From positions 2,902,988 through 2,966,987 of the forward strand of contig NZ_CP054476.1 of assembly GCF_013341275.1 (NCBI RefSeq): 64,000 nt of DNA, given 5' to 3'. The position numbers were made by a program, and so were the translations under genes. The notes below the pieces were generated by a model, which had not been told where the DNA came from, did not search any database, and was given only the letters and a program-made list of their open reading frames with translations. Each line of letters starts with the position of its first letter. Positions within the stretch are counted from its first letter, which is position 1. Source of the stretch: Methyloligella sp. GL2 (GTDB taxonomy: Bacteria > Pseudomonadota > Alphaproteobacteria > Rhizobiales > Methyloligellaceae). Of this stretch, positions 1 to 8,674 are shown one piece after another.

Positions 1-1070
1 TGGCCGCCATATTCGGAAAGAATGCGCCGTATCTCCACCGCGCCGGCATCGGAGGTGGGGTCGGGCTCCAGCCAGATCAGCCCGCCGGACCAATCGAACA
101 TAGTGCGGAAAGACAGGCTGTGGCGGAGCGCGGCGACAAACCCGGCCGCCTTGTTCGGAGCGGTGGAGATGCGCCAGAGCGGCCGCTCGCGGCTTTGCAT
201 CGGCTTCAGCTGGCGGATCTCGGCCCAGAGCTTGCGCGAGCGGGTGGCGGCCAGCACCGTGTCGGGGTTGTAGGCGGCGAATTTCCGCTTGAGCTGGCCG
301 ATGCGGTAGCGGACAGCGCTCTCGAAGCCCTCGACCCGGAGCAAGGTCGCGTTGGTTTGGCTATCGCTCAAGGCGGCGTCGGAGAAGCTCGCACCCAAAC
401 CTTCGGTCAGATGCACCGTGCCGGAGACGTCGTAGGGGCTGGCCATGGCATCGGCCATCAGGCCGAGGGCGGCCTCCTCGGGTAGGTCGTGGAACACCAG
501 GGTCTGCACCTCTTCCGGCTTCGGCAGCACCTTCATGGTGATCTCGGTGAGGATGCTCAGTGTGCCGCAGGAGCCGGTGAGAAATTTGCTCAAATCGTAG
601 CCGGTGACGTTCTTCATCACCCGGCCGCCAGCCTTGAAGGCTTCGCCGCGCCCGTTCACCGCCTTGATGCCGAGGATGTTGTCGCGGGCGGCGCCGGCAA
701 GGATGCGGCGGCTGCCGGAAAGACCGGTGGCGAACACGCCGCCGATGCTGCCCTCCCCCGGCTTGCCGCCATAGGCCGGCGCAAGGTCCAAAGGCTCGAA
801 GGCGAGCTGCTGCTTGTTGTCGTCGAGGAGCTTCTCGATCTCGGCAAGCGGGGTGCCGGCCCCGGCGGAGAGCACCAGCTCGGTCGGCTCGTAAAGGCTG
901 ACGCCTTCCAACTTCTCGGTGCTGACCACGGCGCCGGTCTGCACGGGGCGGCCGAAGGGCAGCTTGGAGCCGAGGCCGCGCACCTCGAGCGGCAGACCTT
1001 CCTCGGCATAGGTCTCGACGATCTCGGCGAGCTCGTCGGCGGAATTCGGGGCATGGAAGCGCTGCTGCAT
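1..1070 (-). CDS. glcE: Glycolate oxidase FAD-binding subunit GlcE (3' end cut by window edge)
   Basis: GlcE is the second flavin-domain subunit of glycolate oxidase (GlcDEF), which oxidises glycolate to glyoxylate at the membrane. The frame begins at the ATG at 1070 (MQQRFHAPNSADELAEIV) and stays open to the left edge, giving at least 356 residues without a stop, so the C-terminal end lies outside the window. A vanillyl-alcohol-oxidase-type FAD fold is visible: RGLGSKLPFGRP near residue 35, then GGKPGEGSIGGVFATGLSGSR, and NVTGYDLSKFLTGSCG where GlcE homologues have the same run. It starts 8 bases after the glcD stop, so the two are co-transcribed; glcF would be expected further left. Identity is strong from motifs plus neighbour; an exact C-terminus cannot be given. 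Confidence 0.9.
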   Translation of the reverse strand, partial: MQQRFHAPNSADELAEIVETYAEEGLPLEVRGLGSKLPFGRPVQTGAVVSTEKLEGVSLYEPTELVLSAGAGTPLAEIEKLLDDNKQQLAFEPLDLAPAYGGKPGEGSIGGVFATGLSGSRRILAGAARDNILGIKAVNGRGEAFKAGGRVMKNVTGYDLSKFLTGSCGTLSILTEITMKVLPKPEEVQTLVFHDLPEEAALGLMADAMASPYDVSGTVHLTEGLGASFSDAALSDSQTNATLLRVEGFESAVRYRIGQLKRKFAAYNPDTVLAATRSRKLWAEIRQLKPMQSRERPLWRISTAPNKAAGFVAALRHSLSFRTMFDWSGGLIWLEPDPTSDAGAVEIRRILSEYGG

Positions 1071-1078
1071 GGGTACCG

Positions 1079-2524
1079 TCAGCCCGCGCCGCTGCCGCTG
1101 CGCGCTTCGCGGGGAAAGACCTTATCGGGATTGAGCTGCCATTGCGGATCGAACAGATCCTTCAGGCGGGTCATCTGGAGAAGATCCGCCGGGCCGTATT
1201 GCCACGACATCAGATCGCGCTTCTCCACGCCGACGCCATGCTCTCCGGTGAGACAGCCGCCGAGCTCCACGCAGGCTTTGAGGATGTCCGCGCCGCAGGC
1301 CTCGGCCCGCTCCAACTGCTCCTCGTCGCTCGAATCGTAGAGAATCAGCGGATGCAGATTGCCGTCGCCGGCATGGAAGATATTGGCGACGTCGAGACCG
1401 TAGCTTGCCGCGATCTTGGAAACGCGGGCCAGCGCCTCGGGCAGCTTGGAAACGGGGATCACCCCGTCCATGCAGAAATAATCGGAGATCTGCCCGATGG
1501 CGCCGAAGGCGGCCTTGCGGCCGCGCCAGATGGCCTCGCTCTCCTCCGCCGACTGGCTGACGCGGCTTTGCAGAAGATCGTATTCGCTGGCGATCTCCTC
1601 GATCTTCTCCAGCAGCCAGGCGACCTCCTCCTCGGAGCCTTCCACCTCGACGATGAGGATGGCTTCGGCGTCGAGGGGATAGCCGGCATGGGCGTAATTC
1701 TCGCAGACATGAATGGCCGGCTTGTCCATGAACTCGATGGCGACAGGAACGATGCCGGCGGCGATGATGCCGGCGACGCAGGCACCGGCGGATTCCGAAG
1801 ACGGAAAGGCGAGCAGCATGGGCCGCGCCGTCTCGGGCATTTTCAAGAGCCGCACCGTCGCCTCGGTGACGATAGCGAGCTGGCCTTCGGAGCCGGTCAG
1901 CAGCGCCATCAGATCGTAGCCGGGGGAATCGAGGTGATCGCCGCCGAGCTCCACCACCTCGCCGCTGACCAGCACCACCTTCATGCCCAGAATGTTGTTC
2001 ACGGTAACACCGTATTTCAGGCAATGGGCGCCACCGGAATTCATGGCGATATTGCCGGCAAGCGTGCAGGCGAGCTGGCTGGAGGGGTCGGGCGCATAGA
2101 AGAAGCCGCGCGGGGCGGCTTGTTGCGAGATGGCGAGATTGGTGATGCCGGTCTCGACTCGAGCGGTGCGGTTCACCTCGTCGATGGCGAGCAGCTTGTT
2201 CATGCGCGAGACGCAGATCACGATGGAATCGGCGCTCGGCAACGCCCCGCCGCAGAGCGAGGTGCCGGCGCCGCGCGGCACCACCTTAATATTGTTGTCC
2301 CAGCAATAGCGCATGATGCGGCTCACCTCTTCCGTCGTGCCGGGCAGCACCACGGCGAGCGGCAGGCAGCGATAGGCGGTGAGCGCGTCGGTCTCGTAGG
2401 TCCGGCGCCCCTCCTCGTCGGTGATGAGGACGGCGTCGGGCGCCAGCTTCTTGAGCTTCTTCACGATCTGATCCCGGCGCGCCAGGATTTCAGCATCGGG
2501 CTCGACGATTGCGGGATGCACCAT
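1079..2524 (-). CDS. glcD: Glycolate oxidase subunit GlcD (FAD-linked oxidase)
   Basis: Catalytic FAD subunit of glycolate oxidase, of the FAD-linked oxidase/D-lactate dehydrogenase family; feeds glyoxylate into central metabolism. From the ATG at 2524 (MVHPAIVEPDAEIL) it is 481 residues, the usual GlcD length. The FAD-binding segment PRGAGTSLCGGALP, the following SQLACTLAGNIAMNSGG and the C-terminal HAGDGNLHP and LTGEHGVGVEKRD motifs are all present. An upstream in-frame ATG at 2614 would add 30 Arg-rich residues unlike the family, so 2524 is preferred. It heads the glcD-glcE operon and is divergent from the cytochrome c gene at 2706, with 181 bases between them that must hold both promoters. 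Confidence 0.93.
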   Translation of the reverse strand: MVHPAIVEPDAEILARRDQIVKKLKKLAPDAVLITDEEGRRTYETDALTAYRCLPLAVVLPGTTEEVSRIMRYCWDNNIKVVPRGAGTSLCGGALPSADSIVICVSRMNKLLAIDEVNRTARVETGITNLAISQQAAPRGFFYAPDPSSQLACTLAGNIAMNSGGAHCLKYGVTVNNILGMKVVLVSGEVVELGGDHLDSPGYDLMALLTGSEGQLAIVTEATVRLLKMPETARPMLLAFPSSESAGACVAGIIAAGIVPVAIEFMDKPAIHVCENYAHAGYPLDAEAILIVEVEGSEEEVAWLLEKIEEIASEYDLLQSRVSQSAEESEAIWRGRKAAFGAIGQISDYFCMDGVIPVSKLPEALARVSKIAASYGLDVANIFHAGDGNLHPLILYDSSDEEQLERAEACGADILKACVELGGCLTGEHGVGVEKRDLMSWQYGPADLLQMTRLKDLFDPQWQLNPDKVFPREARSGSGAG

Positions 2525-2705
2525 CCCTGCTTTTTCGCCTATTCGGCGCGCGCGGACCAGCCCTGTTTTCGCCCGATTTGCCCAAGAGCGCCGCCTATGG
2601 CGCGGAAACCACAAGCAGCGATCATGGCTTGCGGGGGCAAACCGATCTCAGCAAACTGCGTTGTCCTTTGGTTGAGACCCAAGGTGATACCTAGGGAGTG
2701 TTGAG

Positions 2706-3101
2706 ATGAGACTGATTTTGGGAAGTGTGCTGGGAGCGGCTTTGCTGCTCTCAGGGAGTAGCGCTGCATTCGCGGCGGATGCCGAGAAAGGCAAGGAAAT
2801 CTTCAACGCCAAATGTGCCATGTGCCACCAGGTCGGCGAAGGCGCGACCACGGTGGTCGGGCCGGAGCTGAACGGCATTGTCGGCCGGAAAGCGGCATCG
2901 ATCGAAGGTTTCTCCTATTCGCAAGGCATGAAGAAGCTCGGTGCGGATGGTTACACCTGGACCGAGGCGCATCTGGACGAATGGATCAAAGACCCCAAGG
3001 CGATGATCCCCGATTCCATGATGTCGATGGCATTCGCAGGTTTGCCGGACGAGACCGAGCGGGCCGACGTGATCGCCTATCTGAAGACGTTCTCCGAGTA
3101 G
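2706..3101 (+). CDS. Periplasmic monohaem cytochrome c (c2/c550 type)
   Basis: Small soluble class I cytochrome c that carries electrons in the periplasm. The 131-residue product has a Sec signal peptide (residues 1 to about 24, ending AAFAA), a haem-attachment motif CAMCH at 37-41, and a C-terminal MMSMAF segment giving the Met axial ligand, in the order seen in cytochrome c2. GPELNGIVGRKAASIEGFSYS is typical of the c2/c550 subgroup. The ATG is preceded by GGGAG at a short distance. It is single-gene, divergent from glcD and convergent with the TRAP binding protein, with a hairpin between their ends. Its redox partner cannot be told from the sequence. Confidence 0.9.
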   Translation: MRLILGSVLGAALLLSGSSAAFAADAEKGKEIFNAKCAMCHQVGEGATTVVGPELNGIVGRKAASIEGFSYSQGMKKLGADGYTWTEAHLDEWIKDPKAMIPDSMMSMAFAGLPDETERADVIAYLKTFSE

Positions 3102-3115
3102 AGCGCGCAATTATG

Positions 3116-3143
3116 GGTCCGGGCTTGGAGACAGGCCCGGACC
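3116..3143. terminator. Hairpin between convergent cytochrome c and TRAP genes
   Basis: A perfect 9-base-pair stem (ggtccgggc at 3116-3124 with gcccggacc at 3135-3143) with a 10-base loop lies 14 bases after the cytochrome stop and before the end of the convergent gene. Only TT follows on the plus strand, so it is a weak or bidirectional terminator rather than a classic one. Confidence 0.5.
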
Positions 3144-3153
3144 TTCCTCGACC

Positions 3154-4245
3154 TCACTCCGTCGCGCTGGTCATCGGCGGCTCGAGGCTTGACGCACCCG
3201 CCATCGGCGCCACAGCGCCAGGCGTTGCGATTTCCGCCCGGAATTTCCGAATATCGTCCAGCACCTGGCTGAAGAACGGATCGTGCTTGCCCTGCTGAGC
3301 GGCGATCTCGTCCCAGGTCTGATGCAGCCGGTCGAGCACCGGCGCCGGCAAGGTCTCGATGGTCACGCCCTGATCGGCAAAATCCGACAGCGCCTTGGCC
3401 GCGAGCACCGGGTTCTCGCTCATGGTCTGAAACATGGTGTCCCGGCAGGCGGTCTCGATCCAGAGCTGCTGCTGATCGTCCAGCGCATTCCAGCGATCCT
3501 TGTTGATCAGCAGCTCCATCACGGTTTCCGGTTGCTGCCAGCCGGGCAGATAGATGCGTTTCACCGCCCCAGCGAGATCGGTGCGGGCATCGACCGGCGG
3601 CGGGTAAAGCTCGGCGGCATCGATATCGCCATCCTGGAAGGCTTGGTTGAGCTTGCTGCCGGGGACCAGGGCAGGCGATGCACCGAGCTTCTGCATCACC
3701 AGCCCACCCTGGCCGAAGATACGGATGCGGAGCCGTTCGATATCCTCCGGGCTCTTCAGCTCCTTGGCAAACCAGCCGGCGGTCTCCGCCCCGCCGAAGG
3801 CGCAGGGCAAGACGTGCACGTTGAAGCCGCCATCGTCATACATGTGCTGATAAAGCGTCAGCCCGTTACCGGCATAAAACCAGGCGGCATAGGTCTTGGC
3901 ATCGGGGCCGAAGGGAAAGCCGGAGAACAGTGCCGCGGCGGGCAGGCGGTTGGCCCAGAATTCGGCCTTGGAGAAACCCGCAGCGGCCGTCCCCTTGGAG
4001 ACGGCATCCAGGATATCCTGGGGCATCACATTTTGCCCCGGCTGCTCGATATCGAAGGACAGCGTGCCGCCGGAAAGCGCGCCGACCTCCGCCGCCCAAT
4101 CCTTCACCGGCTTGCCCAGCCCGGGAAGATGGGTGCCGTAGGTGATCGGGGTGGAGAAGTGAAGCGGCTCTTCGGCGCCCGCCTGCGCAGGCGCGGCGGC
4201 GAGAAACAAGGCGACGAGGCTTGCGCAAAGGCGCCGTCGGATCAT
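3154..4245 (-). CDS. TRAP transporter solute-binding protein, DctP family
   Basis: Periplasmic binding protein of a tripartite (TRAP) carrier, which usually captures organic acids or similar small carboxylates. The ATG at 4245 gives 363 residues with signal peptide MIRRRLCASLVALFLAAAPAQAGA; a purine-rich GGGAGAG stretch sits just upstream, so this start is preferred to the in-frame ATG at 4281. Family features include AEEPLHFSTPITYGTHLP at the mature N-terminus, the central LKSPEDIERLRIRIFGQGG motif and a downstream NPVLAAKALSDFADQGV. No DctQ or DctM membrane subunits lie next to it, so it is either an orphan or works with subunits encoded elsewhere. The ligand is unknown. Confidence 0.85.
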   Translation of the reverse strand: MIRRRLCASLVALFLAAAPAQAGAEEPLHFSTPITYGTHLPGLGKPVKDWAAEVGALSGGTLSFDIEQPGQNVMPQDILDAVSKGTAAAGFSKAEFWANRLPAAALFSGFPFGPDAKTYAAWFYAGNGLTLYQHMYDDGGFNVHVLPCAFGGAETAGWFAKELKSPEDIERLRIRIFGQGGLVMQKLGASPALVPGSKLNQAFQDGDIDAAELYPPPVDARTDLAGAVKRIYLPGWQQPETVMELLINKDRWNALDDQQQLWIETACRDTMFQTMSENPVLAAKALSDFADQGVTIETLPAPVLDRLHQTWDEIAAQQGKHDPFFSQVLDDIRKFRAEIATPGAVAPMAGASSLEPPMTSATE

Positions 4246-4642
4246 CCCTCTCTCCCCCTTGGGGCGGTGCGCGTATTCCAATCGCGGCTCCCGCCAACCG
4301 GGCCGGCCTTTATCTCGCCACGAGACTCGGCCAGTTCAATTCTGGCCAGTTCGATCCTGGTAAGACCGACTCAAAGCGTCCATCCCTCTGCCAGTCTAGC
4401 TTGCACCAAGCCGCTCCGGCCAGACAGCGAGGCCGACTTTGGGGAAAACGCGTGCTGTTCGGCTTTTAGCTAACATTGAAACTTTCGCCGCTTTATGACG
4501 CAAAACTTTCATGCTCGAGCGCCAAGAAGCAGCGAAAAACAAGGCATTTGCGTTTTGGGGCCGTTCCGGGCATTAACTACCCTTCCTCCCGCGCATCAGC
4601 TATTGTTTTCCGCCTGAAGGGGCGCATGAGGGTTTACGGGTC
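4246..4642. other. Non-coding stretch with 15-base tandem repeat
   Basis: No credible gene is seen. It holds the upstream regions of the TRAP binding protein and of the sugar dehydratase gene. Two near-identical 15-base units (ggccagttcaattct at 4329-4343 and ggccagttcgatcct at 4344-4358) stand in tandem; their role is unknown. Confidence 0.5.
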
Positions 4643-6640
4643 ATGGGAATGAAGTCGGCCGACCGAGCTGGGGTGGGGCCAACGGTCATGCGTTTCGTCG
4701 CTTGGCTGATCGAGAGCCCGCGCTGGTTCAAGCGCTGCCTGCTTTTCGCCAACGACTTCGTCTTGCTGCTGCTCGCCCTGTGGGCCGCCTATTCGCTGCG
4801 CCTCAGCGAATTCTACGTTCCCGACAAGCCGGTTCTGATCTTCCTGCTATTTGCGGGTCCCGTGATCGGCGTGGTCACCTTCTATCTGCGCGGGCTCTAC
4901 AAGCTGGTGACCCGCTTCATCGGCCCGGAAGGCACCACGCGCATCTATGTCGCCGTGGTGCTGGCGGTGCTGCTCTGGGCGCTTCTGGTGCTGTTCGTCG
5001 GGGTACGGCCGCATCCGCGCTCGGTGGTGGTGATCTACGGCCTGATCGCCGCCGGTCTGATCCGGCTTTCGCGGCAATGGGCCGGCGCGATCCTGCTCCG
5101 CTTCGTTCCCGACCATAAGCCGCTCAGTTTCGACGAGCGACCGCGGGTGCTGATCTACGGCGCCGGCTCCAGCGGCATCCAGTTGCTGCGCTCCCTGAAC
5201 GAGGCCGGCAAGCACAAGATCGTCGGCTTCATCGACAACGATTCCTCCCTCGCCGGGCAGTACGTCCACGGGGTGAAGGTGATCCGGCCGGAGAAGCTCG
5301 CTTCCACCATCACCCGCGAGGGCATCCGCGAGGTGATGCTGGCCATGCCGTCGGCGCGGCGGAGCGAGCGGCGGGCGGCGATCCAGGCGCTGGAGCCCTT
5401 CCCGGTCGAGGTTAAGACGGTTCCCAATCTGGACGAGATCGCCTCCGGCGCGGTGGAGATTTCCGATCTCCGCCCGATCGACGTGGAAGATTTGCTCGGC
5501 CGCGATCCGGTGGCCCCCGATATGGAGCTGATCTCCGGCCATGTGCGCGACAAATCGGTGATGATCACCGGCGCCGGCGGCTCCATCGGCTCAGAGCTGA
5601 CGCGCCAGCTTCTCGCCTTCAAGCCGAAAGTGCTGGTGCTGTTCGAGCTGTCGGAGGTGGCGCTCTATCAGATCTCCATGGAGATCGAGGCGCTGCAGCA
5701 GCAGCCGGGAAGCGGCATCGCCAATACCCGCGTCGTCACCGTTCTGGGCTCGGTGCTCGACCGGCGGCTGGTGAGCCGCACCATCTCCGATTACGACGTG
5801 GAGGTGATCTATCACGCCGCCGCCTACAAGCATGTGCCGATCGTGGAGATCAACGCCTTCGCCGGTATTCAGAACAACACCTTCGGCACGCTGGCCCTGG
5901 CCGAAGAGGCGCAGGAGCTGGGGGTTGAGCGCTTCGTGCTGGTCTCCACCGACAAGGCGGTGCGCCCGACCAATGTGATGGGGGCGAGCAAGCGGCTGGC
6001 CGAGCTGATCCTTCAGGCGCTGGCCGAGGACCCCAACTCCACCACCATCTTCACCATGGTGCGTTTCGGCAATGTGCTGGATTCCTCCGGCTCGGTGGTG
6101 CGGCGCTTCCGCGAGCAGATCCGCAATGGCGGGCCCGTCACCGTGACCCATCCGGAGATCATCCGCTATTTCATGTCGATCCCGGAAGCGGCGCAGCTGG
6201 TGATCCAGGCCGGCGCCATGGCGACCGGCGGCGAAGTCTTCGTGCTGGATATGGGCATGCCGGTGAAGATCGCCGATCTGGCCCGCACCATGGTGCATCT
6301 GTCCGGGCTTCAGGTGCGCGACGAGGGAAATCCGGAAGGCGATATTCCGATCGAATTCGTCGGGCTGCGCCCCGGCGAGAAGCTCTATGAGGAACTCTTG
6401 ATCGGCGAGAACACCACCGGCACCAGCCATCCGCGCATCTTCAAGACCCATGAGCCGATCCTCGCATACGAGGATCTCGGCGCGGTGCTGGAGCGGCTGG
6501 ACGATGCCATGCAGCGCCATGACGAGATCGAGCTGCAAGAGCTGCTGCGGGGGACGGTGGAAGGCTATGACGAAGCCGCCGCCGGCCATCCGCTGTCTGC
6601 CGGCCCCGAGTGGCACAGCATCTCGCGCACCGTCCACTAG
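4643..6640 (+). CDS. Membrane-bound UDP-GlcNAc 4,6-dehydratase (WbpM/WreV type)
   Basis: Converts UDP-GlcNAc to UDP-4-keto-6-deoxy-GlcNAc, the precursor of QuiNAc or FucNAc in O-antigen. The 665-residue protein has four transmembrane segments in residues 35-150, a Rossmann domain at VLIYGAGSSG (169-178), and a catalytic extended SDR domain starting at ITGAGGSIGSE (308-318). In the catalytic loop (STDKAVRPTNVMGASK) Met446 stands in place of the usual Tyr, followed by Lys450: the Ser-Met-Lys arrangement known for WbpM-type long enzymes. It starts a three-gene run with the sugar-1-phosphate transferase and the 4-ketoreductase. The start is not certain; the ATG at 4688 is an alternative that begins right at the family's conserved region and has a GGGG-rich stretch upstream. 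Confidence 0.88.
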   Translation: MGMKSADRAGVGPTVMRFVAWLIESPRWFKRCLLFANDFVLLLLALWAAYSLRLSEFYVPDKPVLIFLLFAGPVIGVVTFYLRGLYKLVTRFIGPEGTTRIYVAVVLAVLLWALLVLFVGVRPHPRSVVVIYGLIAAGLIRLSRQWAGAILLRFVPDHKPLSFDERPRVLIYGAGSSGIQLLRSLNEAGKHKIVGFIDNDSSLAGQYVHGVKVIRPEKLASTITREGIREVMLAMPSARRSERRAAIQALEPFPVEVKTVPNLDEIASGAVEISDLRPIDVEDLLGRDPVAPDMELISGHVRDKSVMITGAGGSIGSELTRQLLAFKPKVLVLFELSEVALYQISMEIEALQQQPGSGIANTRVVTVLGSVLDRRLVSRTISDYDVEVIYHAAAYKHVPIVEINAFAGIQNNTFGTLALAEEAQELGVERFVLVSTDKAVRPTNVMGASKRLAELILQALAEDPNSTTIFTMVRFGNVLDSSGSVVRRFREQIRNGGPVTVTHPEIIRYFMSIPEAAQLVIQAGAMATGGEVFVLDMGMPVKIADLARTMVHLSGLQVRDEGNPEGDIPIEFVGLRPGEKLYEELLIGENTTGTSHPRIFKTHEPILAYEDLGAVLERLDDAMQRHDEIELQELLRGTVEGYDEAAAGHPLSAGPEWHSISRTVH

Positions 6641-6663
6641 TCCAACATATCAGCGGTTTCACC

Positions 6664-7677
6664 ATGGCAGAGAAGATCATCGTCTCATGCGCCGTCGTGG
6701 CCGCTTGTGCCGTTCTGACCGCGGTGCTGATCCTGGCGCTGATGCCAACCTTGCAGCGGCACTTCATCGCCATTCCGAACGAACGCTCCTCGCATAAGAG
6801 CGCCGTGCCGCAGGCGGCGGGCCTCGCCATCATGGCGGCGATGCTGGCGGTCTATGTCGCGCTGTGGGCGCTGGGGCATTTGGAGGCCTCGGCACCCTCG
6901 CCGATCTCGGTGCTCAGCGCCGCGGTGGGGCTGACCCTGCTCGGCGCGCTGGACGACGCCATGAGCCTGCCGGTCTCCTGGCGCTTCGCCGGGCAAGCCG
7001 CGGCGGCGATCCTGATCGTGCTCGGCCTGCCCGACAGCTTCCAGATCTTGCCCGGCGCCATGCCGCTGGCAGTAGAGCGGCTGCTTCTGGTGATCGGCAC
7101 GGTGGCCTTCATCAACGCGGTGAACTTTCTCGACGGGATCGACTGGATCACCGTGGCGCAGACCGTGCCGATGACGCTCGGCATCATCGCACTCGGCTAT
7201 CTCGGCGCAGTGCCGGACAATGTGGCGCTGCTGGCGCTGGTGCTGCTCGGCGGGGTGCTGGGTTTTGCCGTGTTCAACAAACACCCGGCGCGCATCTTCC
7301 TCGGCGATGCCGGCAGCCTGCCGATCGGGCTTTGCCTTGCCTGGATGCTGATCTTCGTCGCCCGCGCCGATATCGTCGCGGCGCTTCTGCTGCCGCTCTA
7401 CACGCTTTCCGATTCCGGGCTGACGCTGGGCCGGCGCATCGCCAATGGCGAGAAGATCTTCAGCCCGCATCGCAGCCATTTCTATCAGCGCGCCCTCACC
7501 CTGGGCTTCAAGGCGCCGGACGTCACCACGCGCATCTTCATTCTCGGCAGCCTGCTGGCCGTGCTGGCGGTGATCGCAGCGGTGACCAATTCGCCCCTGC
7601 TTGATGTGGCACTGCTGCTGGTCGGGGCCGGCGCCACTGGCATCCTGCTGCGGATTTTGGCAAGAGGGCGGGTATGA
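6664..7677 (+). CDS. Undecaprenyl-phosphate sugar-1-phosphate transferase (WbpL/WreU type)
   Basis: Glycosyltransferase family 4 (MraY/WecA) membrane enzyme that starts lipid-linked O-antigen synthesis by moving a sugar-1-phosphate onto undecaprenyl phosphate. The 337-residue protein is mostly transmembrane helices and keeps the family motifs: ALDD at 95-98, NFLDGID at 154-160, FLGDAGS at 212-218, and a basic loop SPHRSHFYQRAL after it. The start at 6664 is chosen because an in-frame start upstream would overlap the previous gene and add a non-membrane tail. It lies between a 4,6-dehydratase and a 4-ketoreductase and overlaps the latter by ATGA, so its donor is probably UDP-QuiNAc, as for Rhizobium etli WreU; this is inferred from context. 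Confidence 0.87.
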   Translation: MAEKIIVSCAVVAACAVLTAVLILALMPTLQRHFIAIPNERSSHKSAVPQAAGLAIMAAMLAVYVALWALGHLEASAPSPISVLSAAVGLTLLGALDDAMSLPVSWRFAGQAAAAILIVLGLPDSFQILPGAMPLAVERLLLVIGTVAFINAVNFLDGIDWITVAQTVPMTLGIIALGYLGAVPDNVALLALVLLGGVLGFAVFNKHPARIFLGDAGSLPIGLCLAWMLIFVARADIVAALLLPLYTLSDSGLTLGRRIANGEKIFSPHRSHFYQRALTLGFKAPDVTTRIFILGSLLAVLAVIAAVTNSPLLDVALLLVGAGATGILLRILARGRV

Positions 7678-8627
7678 CAGAGACGGGCATGACGGGAAAG
7701 GTTCTGGTCACCGGCGCCGCCGGGTTTATCGGGCGCGCAACCGTGCACGCGCTTAGCGAGGCGGGATGGCAGGTGCGCGCGGCGACTCGCGATCCCTCCA
7801 AGATCGAAGCGAGCGAGCGCGTGGAGCCGGTCGCCATGGGCGATCTTGGCGATGAGATCGACTGGGCGCCACTGCTGGACGGGGTGAGCCATGTGGTGCA
7901 TTTGGCCGGGCTTGCCCACGCGCCGGGCGTGCTCGACGAAGAGACCTATATGCGGATCAACGCCGCGCCGGTGGGCAAGTTGGCGGACGCAGCCAAGGGT
8001 CGTGTGGAGCGGATCGTCTTCATCTCTACCACCCGGACGCAGGCCGGGCTTTCCATCGACGAGCCGGTGAATGAGGCGCTTTCCCCGCAGCCGACGGATT
8101 CTTACGGCCGCTCCAAGCTGGAGGGCGAAAGGCTGCTGATCGAAAGCGGCGTGCCTTACACGATCCTGCGCCCGACGGTGATCTACGGCCCGCATATGAA
8201 GGGCAATCTCGCTTCGCTCGCCACCATGGCGAAGACGCCGATGCCGCTCCCCTTCCAAGCGCTGACCAATAAGCGCTCGCTGCTGGGGCTGGACAGTTTG
8301 GTGTCGGCGATCCTGCTGACGCTCACCTCGGAGGCGGCGCTGAACGAGACCTTCGTCGTCGCCGATACCGAGCCGGTGACGGTCGGGGAGATGATCGCCG
8401 CGATCCGGGCCGGGCTCGGCCGCAAGCCCAATCTGGTCTCGATCCCGGAAGGGGCGCTGCGCCGGGTGCTGCACAGCTTCGGGCGCGGCGGCGACTGGGA
8501 CCGCATCTCGGGCAATTTCGTGGTGGATAGCGCCAAGCTACGCGGCATCGGCTGGGAGCCGGCGACGAGCTCGACCGAAGGTATCGAAGCGGCGATCCGG
8601 ACCGAAGGGGCGCTGACGACGCTTTAG
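7674..8627 (+). CDS. NAD-dependent sugar epimerase/4-ketoreductase (WbpV/WreQ type)
   Basis: Extended short-chain dehydrogenase, probably reducing UDP-4-keto-6-deoxy-GlcNAc to UDP-QuiNAc. It is 317 residues with the dinucleotide loop GAAGFIG at 14-20, ISTT at 117-120 and the catalytic pair Tyr144/Lys148 in SYGRSK. ILRPTVIYGP is the usual substrate-side motif. It overlaps the upstream transferase by four bases (ATGA at 7674-7677), which implies translational coupling. The trio dehydratase-transferase-reductase matches the QuiNAc set of Pseudomonas aeruginosa O6 and R. etli. An epimerase role cannot be excluded on sequence alone. Confidence 0.82.
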   Translation: MTETGMTGKVLVTGAAGFIGRATVHALSEAGWQVRAATRDPSKIEASERVEPVAMGDLGDEIDWAPLLDGVSHVVHLAGLAHAPGVLDEETYMRINAAPVGKLADAAKGRVERIVFISTTRTQAGLSIDEPVNEALSPQPTDSYGRSKLEGERLLIESGVPYTILRPTVIYGPHMKGNLASLATMAKTPMPLPFQALTNKRSLLGLDSLVSAILLTLTSEAALNETFVVADTEPVTVGEMIAAIRAGLGRKPNLVSIPEGALRRVLHSFGRGGDWDRISGNFVVDSAKLRGIGWEPATSSTEGIEAAIRTEGALTTL

Positions 8628-8674
8628 GGCTTGTCGGCTTCAGGACTTGCCGGCTTCAGGACTTGCCGGCTTCG
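8627..8674. repeat. Three tandem copies of a 16-base unit at convergent gene ends
   Basis: The unit ggacttgccggcttca occurs at 8643-8658 and, with one to two changes, at 8627-8642 and 8659-8674. It spans the gap between the reductase stop and the convergent glycosyltransferase; the glycosyltransferase stop codon (8656-8658) lies in the middle copy, so repeat expansion has set the end of that protein. Confidence 0.85.

Noticed and set aside
1142..2704. A 520-codon open frame opposite glcD
   Set aside because: It mirrors glcD on the other strand, has no family features, and arises from the GC-rich codon pattern of the real gene.
2660..2705. Imperfect inverted repeat (cctttgg...cccaagg) before the cytochrome c gene
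   Set aside because: Arms differ at one base and are short; it is not convincing as an operator or terminator.
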